From assembly GCF_014640075.1 (NCBI RefSeq), contig NZ_BMGG01000011.1, positions 248,432 to 312,431 of the forward strand: a DNA stretch of 64,000 nt, read 5' to 3'. The stretch is from Chelatococcus reniformis (GTDB taxonomy: Bacteria; Pseudomonadota; Alphaproteobacteria; Rhizobiales; Beijerinckiaceae). How positions within the stretch are numbered: position 1 is the stretch's first letter; each line of letters begins with the position of its first letter. Shown here in pieces: positions 6,475 through 13,505 of this stretch. The notes beneath the pieces were generated by a model, which had not been told where the DNA came from, did not search any database, and was given only the letters and a program-made list of their open reading frames with translations. Position numbers and translations under genes: made by a program.

Positions 6475-8552
6475 ACGCCCCGACGATCGACGTTGACATC
6501 CCCGTCGCGCACTTCTTCTGCGGCGTCGGCGCGGGCGCGAAAGGCTTCAATCGCGGCCACGCCCGTGTGGGGCAGCTGCGCGCGAAGTTCCGGTGCATCG
6601 GCGGCATCGATGTCGACCCCGGCGCCATCCGCAATTTCGATCGCATCGCCGGGGTCAGGGGCACGGTGCTCGACCTCTTCAGCCGCCAGCAATATGTCGC
6701 CTTCCACGCCAAGGAGCCGCCGCCGGGTTGGCGCGAGGCGACCATCGTCGACATCCATCGGGCCTTCAACAACGAGCGGCCGCGGATCGTCTTTCTCTCG
6801 GCGCCGTGCAAGGGCTTCTCTGGACTTCTGAGCGAATCGACATCGCTCACCGACAAGTATCAGGCACTCAACGCTCTCACGCTCCGCGGCGTCTGGCTCA
6901 TGCTGGAGGCTTACAAGGATGATCCGCCGGACCTGATCGTCTTCGAGAACGTGCCGAGGATCCTGGTGCGCGGCCGCCGGTTGCTCGACCAGATCGCTGC
7001 GCTGTTCCGGTCATATGGCTACGAGTGGGCAGAGACCACGCACGATTGCGGCGAGATCGGCGGATTGGCGCAGAGCCGCAAGCGCATGCTCGGCGTCGCG
7101 CGCCACCGCGAGAAGGTGCCCAATTTCCTCTACGAGCCCCTGAAGCTGCCGCTGCGCGCCGTCGGCGATGTCCTCGGCAAGCTGCCGCTGCCCGGCGACA
7201 TCGAGCGCGGCGGCCCGATGCACCGCATGCCGGCTCTTCAATGGAAGACATGGGTTCGCCTTGCGTTCGTCGAAGCCGGCGCGGACTGGCGCAGCCTCAA
7301 CAAGCTGCGGGTCGAGAACGGCATGCTCGCAGACTTTGGCCTTATGCCGCCCGGACCGCTCCGCAACGGCGCTTTCGGCGTCGTGGATTGGGCCAACAGC
7401 GCCGGAACCGTCCAGGGCGAGTCTTTGCCGAGCAACGGCCGCTTCGCGGTCGCCGACCCGCGGCCCGAAGAAGCGGGCTGGCAGTCGAGCGTGCTGGGCG
7501 TGCAGCAGTGGGACGGTACGTCCGGGGTTATAGCCGGCAGGAGCAGCCCGACGAATGGCGCCTTCTCGGTCGCGGATCCGCGGATCGATGGGCACGAGCG
7601 CTCTGTTCAGCTCGGCGTGCGCCGTTGGGACCAGACCGCCGCGGTCGTCAAGGGCGACGTCTCGGTCGGGACCGGCCCCTATGCGGTGAGCGACCCGCGT
7701 CCGCAGCGCAAGGTGTTCAACAACATCTTCCGCATCGTGCCATGGGGCGCCCCTTCGCCGGCGGTCGCCGGCCCGGGCGGCGCGGCCGGTGGCGTCGCCG
7801 TCGCCGACCCGCGGGCCGCCGCTGGGTTTGGCGGCAAGGGCAAGTACAAAGTTAGCCGGTTCGGCGAGCCGGCCGGAACGGTCATCGGCGCCAGCACCAC
7901 GGGTCAAGGCGCGTTCGCGCTCGCTGATCCCCGCCCTGGCTACGGCCCGTCGACGCATCACAACATCATCCAGGTGCACGGCTGGGGCGAGACGTCGAAG
8001 ACGGTGACCAGCGGCACGCATCCGTCCGGCGGCGCGCTATCGGTGGCCGATCCGCGGCCGACCGGGCTCAACCGCGGTGGACGCGAGGGCTATGCCAGCC
8101 AGGGGCACTACGGCGTGCAGGCCTGGGACGGCACGAGCGGCGCCGTGCCGGCCTACGCGAAGTACGACCGCGGCGCGTGGGCCATCGCCGATCCTCGGCC
8201 GACGCCTCCGTCCGAGATCGAGGCGCTGCCGGAACCGGACACGCACCTGGTCGCGATGATCCAGGCACTCGACGGCACATGGCACCGGCCGTTCACGACG
8301 CTGGAGCTGGCGGCTCTCCAATCCCTGGTCGACCCGGACGAGATATTCACGCTCGAGGGCAAGAGCGACAGCCAGGCGCGCGAGTGGATCGGCAATGCCG
8401 TGCCGCCGGCGGCTGCCGAGGCCATCGCCGGCGTCATGGGGCGGACCATCCTTCTCGCCATGTCGGGCGAGACGTTCATGCTCTCGTCTGAACCGATCTG
8501 GGTCCGCGACGTGGCCGTAGCCCTTTCCGTGGATACCGGAGTTGCCCTGTGA
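6471..8552 (+). CDS. C5-cytosine DNA methyltransferase with repeat insertion
   Basis: All main C5-MTase motifs are present: motif I FFCGVGAGAKGF, motif IV with catalytic Cys113 in SAPCKGFS, motif VI FENVPRI (Glu159), motif VIII GGLAQSRKRMLG and motif X GNAVPPAAAEAI near residue 641. Between VIII and X, where the target-recognition region belongs, lies a sevenfold repeat of about 39-47 residues. At 693 residues it is much longer than a usual C5-MTase. No restriction endonuclease is adjacent, so it probably shields phage DNA or regulates. The start is a GTG overlapping the J-domain gene stop. Confidence 0.9.
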   Translation: MNAPTIDVDIPVAHFFCGVGAGAKGFNRGHARVGQLRAKFRCIGGIDVDPGAIRNFDRIAGVRGTVLDLFSRQQYVAFHAKEPPPGWREATIVDIHRAFNNERPRIVFLSAPCKGFSGLLSESTSLTDKYQALNALTLRGVWLMLEAYKDDPPDLIVFENVPRILVRGRRLLDQIAALFRSYGYEWAETTHDCGEIGGLAQSRKRMLGVARHREKVPNFLYEPLKLPLRAVGDVLGKLPLPGDIERGGPMHRMPALQWKTWVRLAFVEAGADWRSLNKLRVENGMLADFGLMPPGPLRNGAFGVVDWANSAGTVQGESLPSNGRFAVADPRPEEAGWQSSVLGVQQWDGTSGVIAGRSSPTNGAFSVADPRIDGHERSVQLGVRRWDQTAAVVKGDVSVGTGPYAVSDPRPQRKVFNNIFRIVPWGAPSPAVAGPGGAAGGVAVADPRAAAGFGGKGKYKVSRFGEPAGTVIGASTTGQGAFALADPRPGYGPSTHHNIIQVHGWGETSKTVTSGTHPSGGALSVADPRPTGLNRGGREGYASQGHYGVQAWDGTSGAVPAYAKYDRGAWAIADPRPTPPSEIEALPEPDTHLVAMIQALDGTWHRPFTTLELAALQSLVDPDEIFTLEGKSDSQAREWIGNAVPPAAAEAIAGVMGRTILLAMSGETFMLSSEPIWVRDVAVALSVDTGVAL
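7371..8208 (+). repeat. seven tandem units in the methyltransferase recognition region
   Basis: Seven degenerate units of about 117-141 bp each end in a (V/I/L)-(A/S)-D-P-R signature, with the DPR codons near 7453, 7573, 7690, 7807, 7924, 8047 and 8188. Each unit has the pattern W-x(5-7)-(G/A)-x-V-x(8-12)-G-x-(F/Y/W/V/L)-(A/S)-V-A-D-P-R. The regular register indicates an expanded recognition or scaffold module, not random low complexity. Confidence 0.85.
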
Positions 8553-8980
8553 AGTTGCGTACCGCCCTCCTCTTCCTCGCCCTCGCCGCCACGCCAGCCA
8601 CCGCGGAAAGCGTCGACGGCCGCCGCATCACCATTATAGATGGCGACACGATCGCCCTGCCCGCCGCATCGCCCGGAGCGCGCCAGGAGCGCGTGCGGCT
8701 CCTCGACATCGACACGCCGGAAACCTGGCAGTCCCGCTGCGAGGACGAACTCGCCGTCGGCCTGATTGCCAAGCAGCGCCTGCGCGAGCTGCTGGCCAGG
8801 CCGGTCACCGTCGAGCGCCACGGGCAGGACCGGTACCGCCGCACGCTCGCCCGGCTCTACGTCGGCGGGCGCGAGGTCGGTGCCGTGCTGCTGAGCGAGG
8901 AGCTCGCCGTCCGTTGGCGGCCCGGGCGCGACGCCTGGGAGCAGCGGCTTGCGCACTGGTGCCCGAGGGGGGCGCGATGA
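8549..8980 (+). CDS. secreted SNase-type (thermonuclease) nuclease
   Basis: A signal peptide (residues 1-19, cleaved after TPATA) precedes a staphylococcal-nuclease fold. Catalytic residues match the family: Arg50 in RVRLLDIDTPE, Glu58 in DTPE, and Arg98 in DRYRRTLARLYV. It should cut DNA or RNA in the periplasm or outside the cell with Ca2+. The start is GTG overlapping the methyltransferase stop. A nuclease exported from within an early phage operon is unusual. It may act on host envelope-associated DNA or on superinfecting DNA (inference). Confidence 0.82.
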   Translation: MKLRTALLFLALAATPATAESVDGRRITIIDGDTIALPAASPGARQERVRLLDIDTPETWQSRCEDELAVGLIAKQRLRELLARPVTVERHGQDRYRRTLARLYVGGREVGAVLLSEELAVRWRPGRDAWEQRLAHWCPRGAR

Positions 8981-9225
8981 GGAGCAGCCGGCCCGACGTT
9001 CGCAATCCCGTGCTCGCGCTGCCCGGCGCGCGCCGCATCGCTTCCCTGTCGCCGGAGGCCCGCGAGGCGTTGGCGGAGATCATGGCCGACATCGGCGCAG
9101 ACGCCCGCGCTCGCGCTCAGGAGAGCTGGCGAAAGAACAAGGGCCCGATGGCCGCCTACTGGAAAGCCGTCGGCGCCTACGCCGGCCACATACGCCGCGC
9201 ACTGCGAGGAACCGCCCATGGCTGA
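8977..9225 (+). CDS. hypothetical phage protein (82 aa)
   Basis: The ATG at 8977 overlaps the nuclease stop by 4 bp. The protein is helical and basic, with SPEAREALAEIMADIGADA followed by RKNKGPMAAYWKAVGAYAGH. It resembles small phage proteins of unknown role. It overlaps the following gene by 8 bp. Confidence 0.6.
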   Translation: MRSSRPDVRNPVLALPGARRIASLSPEAREALAEIMADIGADARARAQESWRKNKGPMAAYWKAVGAYAGHIRRALRGTAHG

Positions 9226-10129
9226 GACAACTGGCATCAGCTGGTGCGACCACACTCATTCACCATGGGTGGGCTGCAGCAAGGTCTCGCCCGCGTGCGA
9301 CGGCTGCTACGCCGAGCATCTAATGGACACCCGCATGGGCCGCGTCGAGTGGGGCCGTCCCGGCTCCGGCGCAGGCACGCGGTCGCGGACGAGCGCAGGC
9401 TACTGGCGCCAGCTCCTACGCTGGAGCGATGACGCCAAGCGCGTCGGCCGCCGCGCGACCGTCTTCCCCTCGCTCTGCGACCCCTTCGACAACCAGGTCG
9501 ATCCGGCTTGGCGGCGCGAGTGGTTCGACCTGATCCGTCAGGCCGACGGCATCGTCATGCTGATGCTGACCAAGCGGCCCCAGAACATCCTGCCGCTAGT
9601 AGAGGTTGCCGGCGGGTTGCCGCGCAACGTCGCGCTGGGGACGACGGTCGAGGATCAGAAGCGGGCCGACATCAATGTGCCGGCGCTCGTGCTGTGCGGG
9701 CTCGACCCGCTGTTCTTTTTCGTGTCGTGCGAGCCGCTGCTCGGACCGATCAACCTCACAAACATACGGCCGCCGGGCCCCGGCATCGCCGGCGCCAACC
9801 TCCTTTGGAAAACCACGCTGCGGCCGCGGATCGGCTGGGTGATCGCCGGTGGCGAAACCGACCAGGGCACCCACAAGGCGCGGCCAACGCATCCGGCCTG
9901 GGCCCGCGGCCTGCGCGATCAATGCGCAGCCGCTGGGGTTCCATTCCACTGGAAACAGCACGGGGAATGGATCGGCGCGCCCGATGCGTGGAACCTGGCC
10001 GAAGGCAGCAGTGCGTATGACGACTGCGCATACGACTTGGAGGCCGATGCCGTGCGCGTCGGCAAGAAGCGCGCCGGCCGGCTGCTGGACGGGGTCGAGC
10101 ACAACGGCATGCCGGAGGATGCCGCATGA
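9218..10129 (+). CDS. phage Gp37/Gp68 family three-cysteine protein (DUF5131)
   Basis: The N-terminus ISWCDHTHSPWVGCSKVSP carries the family's cysteine motif, Cys20-x6-Cys27-x2-Cys30-Tyr, which probably binds a metal or iron-sulfur cluster. Further hallmarks are MLMLTKRPQN, GTTVEDQ, FVSCEPLLGP, WVIAGGETD and the C-terminal FHWKQHGEW. The biochemical activity is not established to my knowledge. Its known genomic partner, TcmP (three-Cys-motif partner protein), is not encoded in the visible neighbourhood. Length (303 aa) is normal for the family. Confidence 0.85.
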   Translation: MAETTGISWCDHTHSPWVGCSKVSPACDGCYAEHLMDTRMGRVEWGRPGSGAGTRSRTSAGYWRQLLRWSDDAKRVGRRATVFPSLCDPFDNQVDPAWRREWFDLIRQADGIVMLMLTKRPQNILPLVEVAGGLPRNVALGTTVEDQKRADINVPALVLCGLDPLFFFVSCEPLLGPINLTNIRPPGPGIAGANLLWKTTLRPRIGWVIAGGETDQGTHKARPTHPAWARGLRDQCAAAGVPFHWKQHGEWIGAPDAWNLAEGSSAYDDCAYDLEADAVRVGKKRAGRLLDGVEHNGMPEDAA

Positions 10130-10530
10130 CGTCTGACCCCCAAGCCCTCCGCGCCACCGTAGAGGCCTCCCGCGGCCCGCTTGATGACGAGACACTCGGC
10201 CGCGTGATCTGCGCGATCATGGGCGTGGAGTTTTCGAGGGCGCCAGCATGGGGCTCGGACAAGCAGATTGCTGTCTACGGCCAGCACGACAGCACGCCTG
10301 TCTGGCACGGCCCCCGCCACCTCGCCCCTGACGTCTCCATCGACGCCGCCGTGGGGCTGGTGGAGCGGGGCCGCCCCGGCTGGCGTTGGGTGGTCGACAG
10401 CGACGGTATGGCGGCTCTCTGGTCGACTGACGAGACAGGTTACGCCGCGGGCGAGGAGCCGTGCACATCGCCCGCCCTTGCCCTCATCGCCGCCCTGCTG
10501 CGCGCCAAGGAGGCTGAGCATGACGCCTGA
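10126..10530 (+). CDS. hypothetical phage protein, possible ABA-sandwich domain
   Basis: This 134-residue protein ends in WVVDSDGMAALWSTDETGY and CTSPALALIAALLRAKEAE, which resembles the short phage ABA-sandwich proteins of unknown function. The match is from memory of the pattern and is only moderate. It overlaps the upstream stop by 4 bp and the next gene by 11 bp. Confidence 0.55.
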   Translation: MTSDPQALRATVEASRGPLDDETLGRVICAIMGVEFSRAPAWGSDKQIAVYGQHDSTPVWHGPRHLAPDVSIDAAVGLVERGRPGWRWVVDSDGMAALWSTDETGYAAGEEPCTSPALALIAALLRAKEAEHDA

Positions 10531-10798
10531 TCAGCGCGAATTGGCTCGCCATGCCCTTGGGCTGCCGAATGATCGGCGACGCTCATATCGCAATCGGTTC
10601 TTCGTCAATAGCCGTGGAGTTCGGGCACAGCCGGGTACCTACGGAGCATGGATGGATCTGGTTGCGAGCGGAGACGCCATGCATGAGCCAGCCGCGCCCG
10701 GCAAGTCGCTGGACCTCTTTTGGCTCACCAGGACCGGCGCCGAGAAGGTGCTCGGAAAAGGCGAGCGTCTCGACCTTGAGGATTTTCCCAATGACTGA
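10520..10798 (+). CDS. hypothetical phage protein (92 aa)
   Basis: The ATG at 10520 fits the operon overlap better than longer readings. The protein starts MTPDQRELARHALGLPNDRR and continues with SYRNRFFVNSRG, a pattern of small phage proteins with a mixed alpha/beta fold. The end (GEKLD-like ERLDLEDFPND) is acidic. Function is unknown. Confidence 0.55.
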   Translation: MTPDQRELARHALGLPNDRRRSYRNRFFVNSRGVRAQPGTYGAWMDLVASGDAMHEPAAPGKSLDLFWLTRTGAEKVLGKGERLDLEDFPND

Positions 10799-11345
10799 GC
10801 CCATGCCTGACAACAAGCGCACCGCCAGCGGCGATTGGCGGCACGTCAAGCGCGGTGGCCTCTACGATGTGGTCGGCCTCGCGCAGGTCCAGACAACGGA
10901 CGAGCTGACGGATTATGAGGTCGTCGTCGTCTACCGTTCCAAACACGATGGCGAGCTGTGGGTGCGTCGCAAGTCGGAGTTCTACGACGGTCGGTTCGAG
11001 CCACTTCCAGCCGCCCCCCATCCCCCGGAGCCGGTGGGGTACGTGACTAAGACCGGCCTCCGCAATTGGATGGAGGGGAACCACGAACCGGCGCAGATCA
11101 TCCTAATGAGGTCAGGCGGCGAACTGCGTGCCCCCATCTACACCGCCCCGCCCGACCTCGCGGCGCGGCTCGCCGAGACAGAGCGCGAGCGGGATGCCGC
11201 CGAGGCGCGCGTGCGGGGGCTTGAAGCTCTGATCGATACCATAGCTGTGTCGATCAAGGACGACTTCCCATTCATGGAAATCGAAATCCGGTCGAAGGTC
11301 GCCGCCCTCCAGCCGCAGGCCGCCGGCGATGGAGGGTCGAAGTGA
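10791..11345 (+). CDS. DUF1653-like phage protein
   Basis: After a short leader the protein has a DUF1653-type beta domain: WRHVKRGGLYDVVGLAQVQ, then DYEVVVVYRSKHDGELWVRR and FYDGRFEPL. The second half is a predicted coiled coil (LAARLAETERERDAAEARVR) with an acidic tail. The start at 10791 is chosen because the ORF upstream of it is the shadow of the preceding gene. The 184 residues exceed the usual DUF1653 length because of the coiled coil. Its biochemical role is unknown. Confidence 0.65.
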   Translation: MTEPMPDNKRTASGDWRHVKRGGLYDVVGLAQVQTTDELTDYEVVVVYRSKHDGELWVRRKSEFYDGRFEPLPAAPHPPEPVGYVTKTGLRNWMEGNHEPAQIILMRSGGELRAPIYTAPPDLAARLAETERERDAAEARVRGLEALIDTIAVSIKDDFPFMEIEIRSKVAALQPQAAGDGGSK

Positions 11346-11533
11346 TGCGATGGCTTCTCGGGCTGTTCGGCTACCGTATTGAGTACGGGTGCGATTGGGG
11401 CTTCTACGAACACCGCTACGACGCAATAGACTTCCACATCGGCCGCCCGATCCACCGGGATATGAGCGTCGCACCGCCGTGGGCCAAGGCTCGCATAGTA
11501 CGCGCCACCCCCACCAGCGCAGGGAGGGGGTAG
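11345..11533 (+). CDS. hypothetical phage protein (62 aa)
   Basis: An ATG overlapping the previous stop (TGATG) opens a 62-residue frame beginning MRWLLGLFGYRIEYGCDWGFYEHRYD would exceed the family patterns I know; the visible features are aromatic residues and a Gly/Arg tail. A GTG three bases upstream is an equally possible start. It has a low information content and is the least certain gene of this operon. Confidence 0.4.
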   Translation: MRWLLGLFGYRIEYGCDWGFYEHRYDAIDFHIGRPIHRDMSVAPPWAKARIVRATPTSAGRG

Positions 11534-11534
11534 G

Positions 11535-11810
11535 ATGGCAGTCATTCTCCCTCGGCGCACGCTCGATGCGCAGGGCCGCTGCTGTGGCCGGAAGCCGCTT
11601 ATCTACAAGCGGCCGACACCTCATCTGTTCTGCACCAGATGCGACGCCGAGTTTGGGCCAGGCGGTGATCAGCGCCAGAACTTTATGTGGCGAATAGTTG
11701 AGGGCCATAGCTTCGCGGCGGTATATCCAGATTCAGCGTCTGTCGAATACGCAAAAAGAAGCGTCGACGCCGGCCGCCGCGCCCTCTCCGACAGCGCAGG
11801 GAGGGGGTAG
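11535..11810 (+). CDS. small zinc-ribbon phage protein (91 aa)
   Basis: Residues 16-38 hold CCGRKPLIYKRPTPHLFCTRC, a two-knuckle arrangement (CC and CxxC) expected to bind one zinc ion. The C-terminus repeats a short GRRALSDSAGRG tail similar to the ends of neighbouring genes (DAGRRALDQGGGEP at 12066), which suggests small local duplications. The target of the zinc ribbon is unknown. Confidence 0.6.
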   Translation: MAVILPRRTLDAQGRCCGRKPLIYKRPTPHLFCTRCDAEFGPGGDQRQNFMWRIVEGHSFAAVYPDSASVEYAKRSVDAGRRALSDSAGRG

Positions 11811-11811
11811 G

Positions 11812-12066
11812 ATGGCATACGCGAAGATGAAGCCGTGCCCGTACTGCGAGAATGCCGACCTTGACGTCTACACCTACGATAGTGGGTGGCGCCACGTCGA
11901 GTGCACCACCAGCTGCGGCTATCTGGGGCCAGGCGAAGGCAACATCCGGCAGGCCATCAGGTCGCACAACGATATTCGCGATGAGCGACGCGCGGAATAC
12001 TTGGAAGCGATGCGAAAGAAAGACGCCGGCCGCCGCGCCCTCGACCAGGGAGGCGGTGAGCCATGA
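11812..12066 (+). CDS. Lar-like zinc-ribbon protein (84 aa)
   Basis: The opening MAYAKMKPCPYCENADLDVY and the later HVECTTSCGY give a CxxC...C...C zinc ribbon like restriction-alleviation protein Lar and its phage relatives. A clear GGGAGG-type ribosome site precedes the ATG at 11812; the reading upstream of this ATG overlaps the previous gene. If it is a true Lar relative it would modulate host type I restriction, which fits an early gene, but the similarity is limited to the ribbon. Confidence 0.5.
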   Translation: MAYAKMKPCPYCENADLDVYTYDSGWRHVECTTSCGYLGPGEGNIRQAIRSHNDIRDERRAEYLEAMRKKDAGRRALDQGGGEP

Positions 12067-12275
12067 GCATGGACTACGTGCGCAAGACATACAGCGTGCC
12101 GGCGAAGCGCGGTGGCCGCGTGGAGTACACGGGCGGACCGCCCAGGCTGGGCACAATCACCGGCACGCGATCCGGCCGGCTGCTGATCCGCCTAGACGGC
12201 GAGCGGCATTCGTCACCGTTCCACCCGACGTGGGAGCTCCGCTATCTCGACCAGGGAGGCGGACAGGATGGCTGA
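12063..12275 (+). CDS. small phage beta-barrel protein (70 aa)
   Basis: The sequence MDYVRKTYSVPAKRGGRV followed by GTITGTRSGRLLIRLDGE and FHPTWELRYLD looks like a compact SH3-like barrel that recurs in phage genomes. No function is known to me. It overlaps both neighbours, by 4 and 8 bp. Confidence 0.6.
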   Translation: MSMDYVRKTYSVPAKRGGRVEYTGGPPRLGTITGTRSGRLLIRLDGERHSSPFHPTWELRYLDQGGGQDG

Positions 12276-12666
12276 CGATCTGAAGCGGTTGCGCGATACG
12301 CTAGGCTTTGTCGAGGTCGATGCGATGCGCGGCGATACATTCGCTGTGATGCTGTGCTCTGCCTTCGACAACCCCGACGAGGACGATCTCGACGAATACG
12401 GCTGGGGGCCGTCTGCAATCGCCGGCTACAACGCCACGTTAGACGCGATCCACGCTCACTATGCCGCGGCCTTCGACCGCCTCCGCGCCGACCGAGACGC
12501 CGAGATACGGCGAGCGGTGGAGAGGGAGCGGGCATATTGCATCGCCGATGTGCGGCAAACGATCGGCATCATCGGCGCAGGCCCGCGCTCATCCATGGCG
12601 TCAGCGTTGGAGCATGCGGTCATCACAATCAACCGCCGCGCCCGCCAAGAGACAGGAGGGGCGTGA
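12268..12666 (+). CDS. hypothetical phage protein (132 aa)
   Basis: The first half is acidic (DNPDEDDLDEYGWGPSAIAGY) and the second is a long charged helix (FDRLRADRDAEIRRAVERER) followed by YCIADVRQTI. No domain is recognised. Both ends overlap neighbouring genes, consistent with coupled translation. Confidence 0.55.
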   Translation: MADDLKRLRDTLGFVEVDAMRGDTFAVMLCSAFDNPDEDDLDEYGWGPSAIAGYNATLDAIHAHYAAAFDRLRADRDAEIRRAVERERAYCIADVRQTIGIIGAGPRSSMASALEHAVITINRRARQETGGA

Positions 12667-12842
12667 TGGGAAGGACTGCGACCATCGTGCTGTGCCGCAG
12701 CAGCCGTGACCTTGCTCTCATTGCTGTCGGGCTGATGCTCGCTCGTGAGCAGCACGCGTGGATGATCATACTCCTCGTGGCAGCAGCCATGTGTGACGTA
12801 CTGGCTGATCGCGCTCGATCTCAGGACCAAGACCATGCCTAG
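12666..12842 (+). CDS. small membrane protein (58 aa)
   Basis: The ATG overlaps the previous stop (TGATG). Two short hydrophobic stretches, about residues 17-25 (LALIAVGLML) and 31-46 (AWMIILLVAAAMCDVL), are joined by a polar turn, so it could be a hairpin membrane protein. The 71 bp after its stop up to 12,913 holds no gene that I trust. Confidence 0.45.
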   Translation: MGRTATIVLCRSSRDLALIAVGLMLAREQHAWMIILLVAAAMCDVLADRARSQDQDHA

Positions 12843-12913
12843 GCCCCTCCCCGACAGGGCGGAGATACAGCCGCGGGCCGTTACCGTGTCGCCCCCCCGG
12901 AAGGTGATTCCCC

Positions 12914-13177
12914 ATGATCTCGCACCCTTCCGTCCACGTGACCTGCGACCTTTGCGGCGCCGAGCACGAGGTGCACCTCCACGATCAGCCTGGCGAGGTC
13001 TATGACATGAGCCGCGTCCGGCCCGAGCTGCGCCGCATCGGCTGGGAGATCGAGGACGGCAGCGACGACGCCTTGTGCGCCGACTGCGCGCATCTCGACC
13101 GCGCGGCGGCTGAGCGCCGGGCCGCTGCGGCGGCTGCCGCCAAGCCAACGCGCCGGAAGCGGGGCGGCGATGGCTAG
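12914..13177 (+). CDS. small zinc-binding phage protein (87 aa)
   Basis: Two CxxC knuckles are visible, VTCDLCGAEHEV near residue 10 and ALCADCAHL near residue 58, which should bind one zinc ion in a rubredoxin-like knuckle. A basic Ala/Lys/Arg tail follows (KPTRRKRGG). A GGAAGG ribosome site precedes the ATG. No specific family is recognised. Confidence 0.6.
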   Translation: MISHPSVHVTCDLCGAEHEVHLHDQPGEVYDMSRVRPELRRIGWEIEDGSDDALCADCAHLDRAAAERRAAAAAAAKPTRRKRGGDG

Positions 13178-13505
13178 GCCCTCACCCGTCCAGCCGCCGC
13201 GCGCGCCCGCGGTCCGGTTCGCTGTGGATCCTGGGGACATCCCGCCGGAAAAGGCCGCGCGCCGGCTGCACCTGACGGCCGCAGAATTCCGCGACGCCCT
13301 GCCCCGTCTGCTCGCTCGCGGCTTCCCAGCGCCCGATCCGACAACCGGCATGTTCGACCTCGAGGCAATCGATCGCTGGCGCCACGCGCGCCACCTCCGC
13401 CTTTTCCCCGAGTTGACGGCGGCGGCTCCGCCGGCAGAACCTCCCCGGGTCAACGACATGGGGGCGCGCTTTGTCGAGGCCGCGAAGCGGAGACGGGATG
13501 GTTGA
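13170..13505 (+). CDS. excisionase-like DNA-binding protein (candidate directionality factor)
   Basis: This 111-residue protein sits directly upstream of the integrase, overlapping it by 8 bp. Residues 24-72 (IPPEKAARRLHLTAAEF, then LLARGFPAPDPTTGMFDLEA) read as a MerR/excisionase-type winged helix with the conserved G-F-P turn, and IDRWRHARH follows. Position and fold suggest that it controls excision direction. It might instead be an AlpA-like activator. No experimental family assignment is possible here. Confidence 0.6.
   Translation: MARPSPVQPPRAPAVRFAVDPGDIPPEKAARRLHLTAAEFRDALPRLLARGFPAPDPTTGMFDLEAIDRWRHARHLRLFPELTAAAPPAEPPRVNDMGARFVEAAKRRRDG

Noticed and set aside
7371-8208. Repeat array as possible CRISPR
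   Set aside because: The units are degenerate, in frame and part of a methyltransferase; there are no spacers or cas genes. No CRISPR was found in the window.
6471-8552. Restriction-modification system
   Set aside because: No endonuclease gene is adjacent; the enzyme looks like an orphan phage methyltransferase.
12835-13005. Small frame starting MPRPLPDRAEIQPRAV
   Set aside because: Its second half lies over the gene at 12914 with rare codons; the first 70 bases are an uninformative spacer, so coding is not supported.
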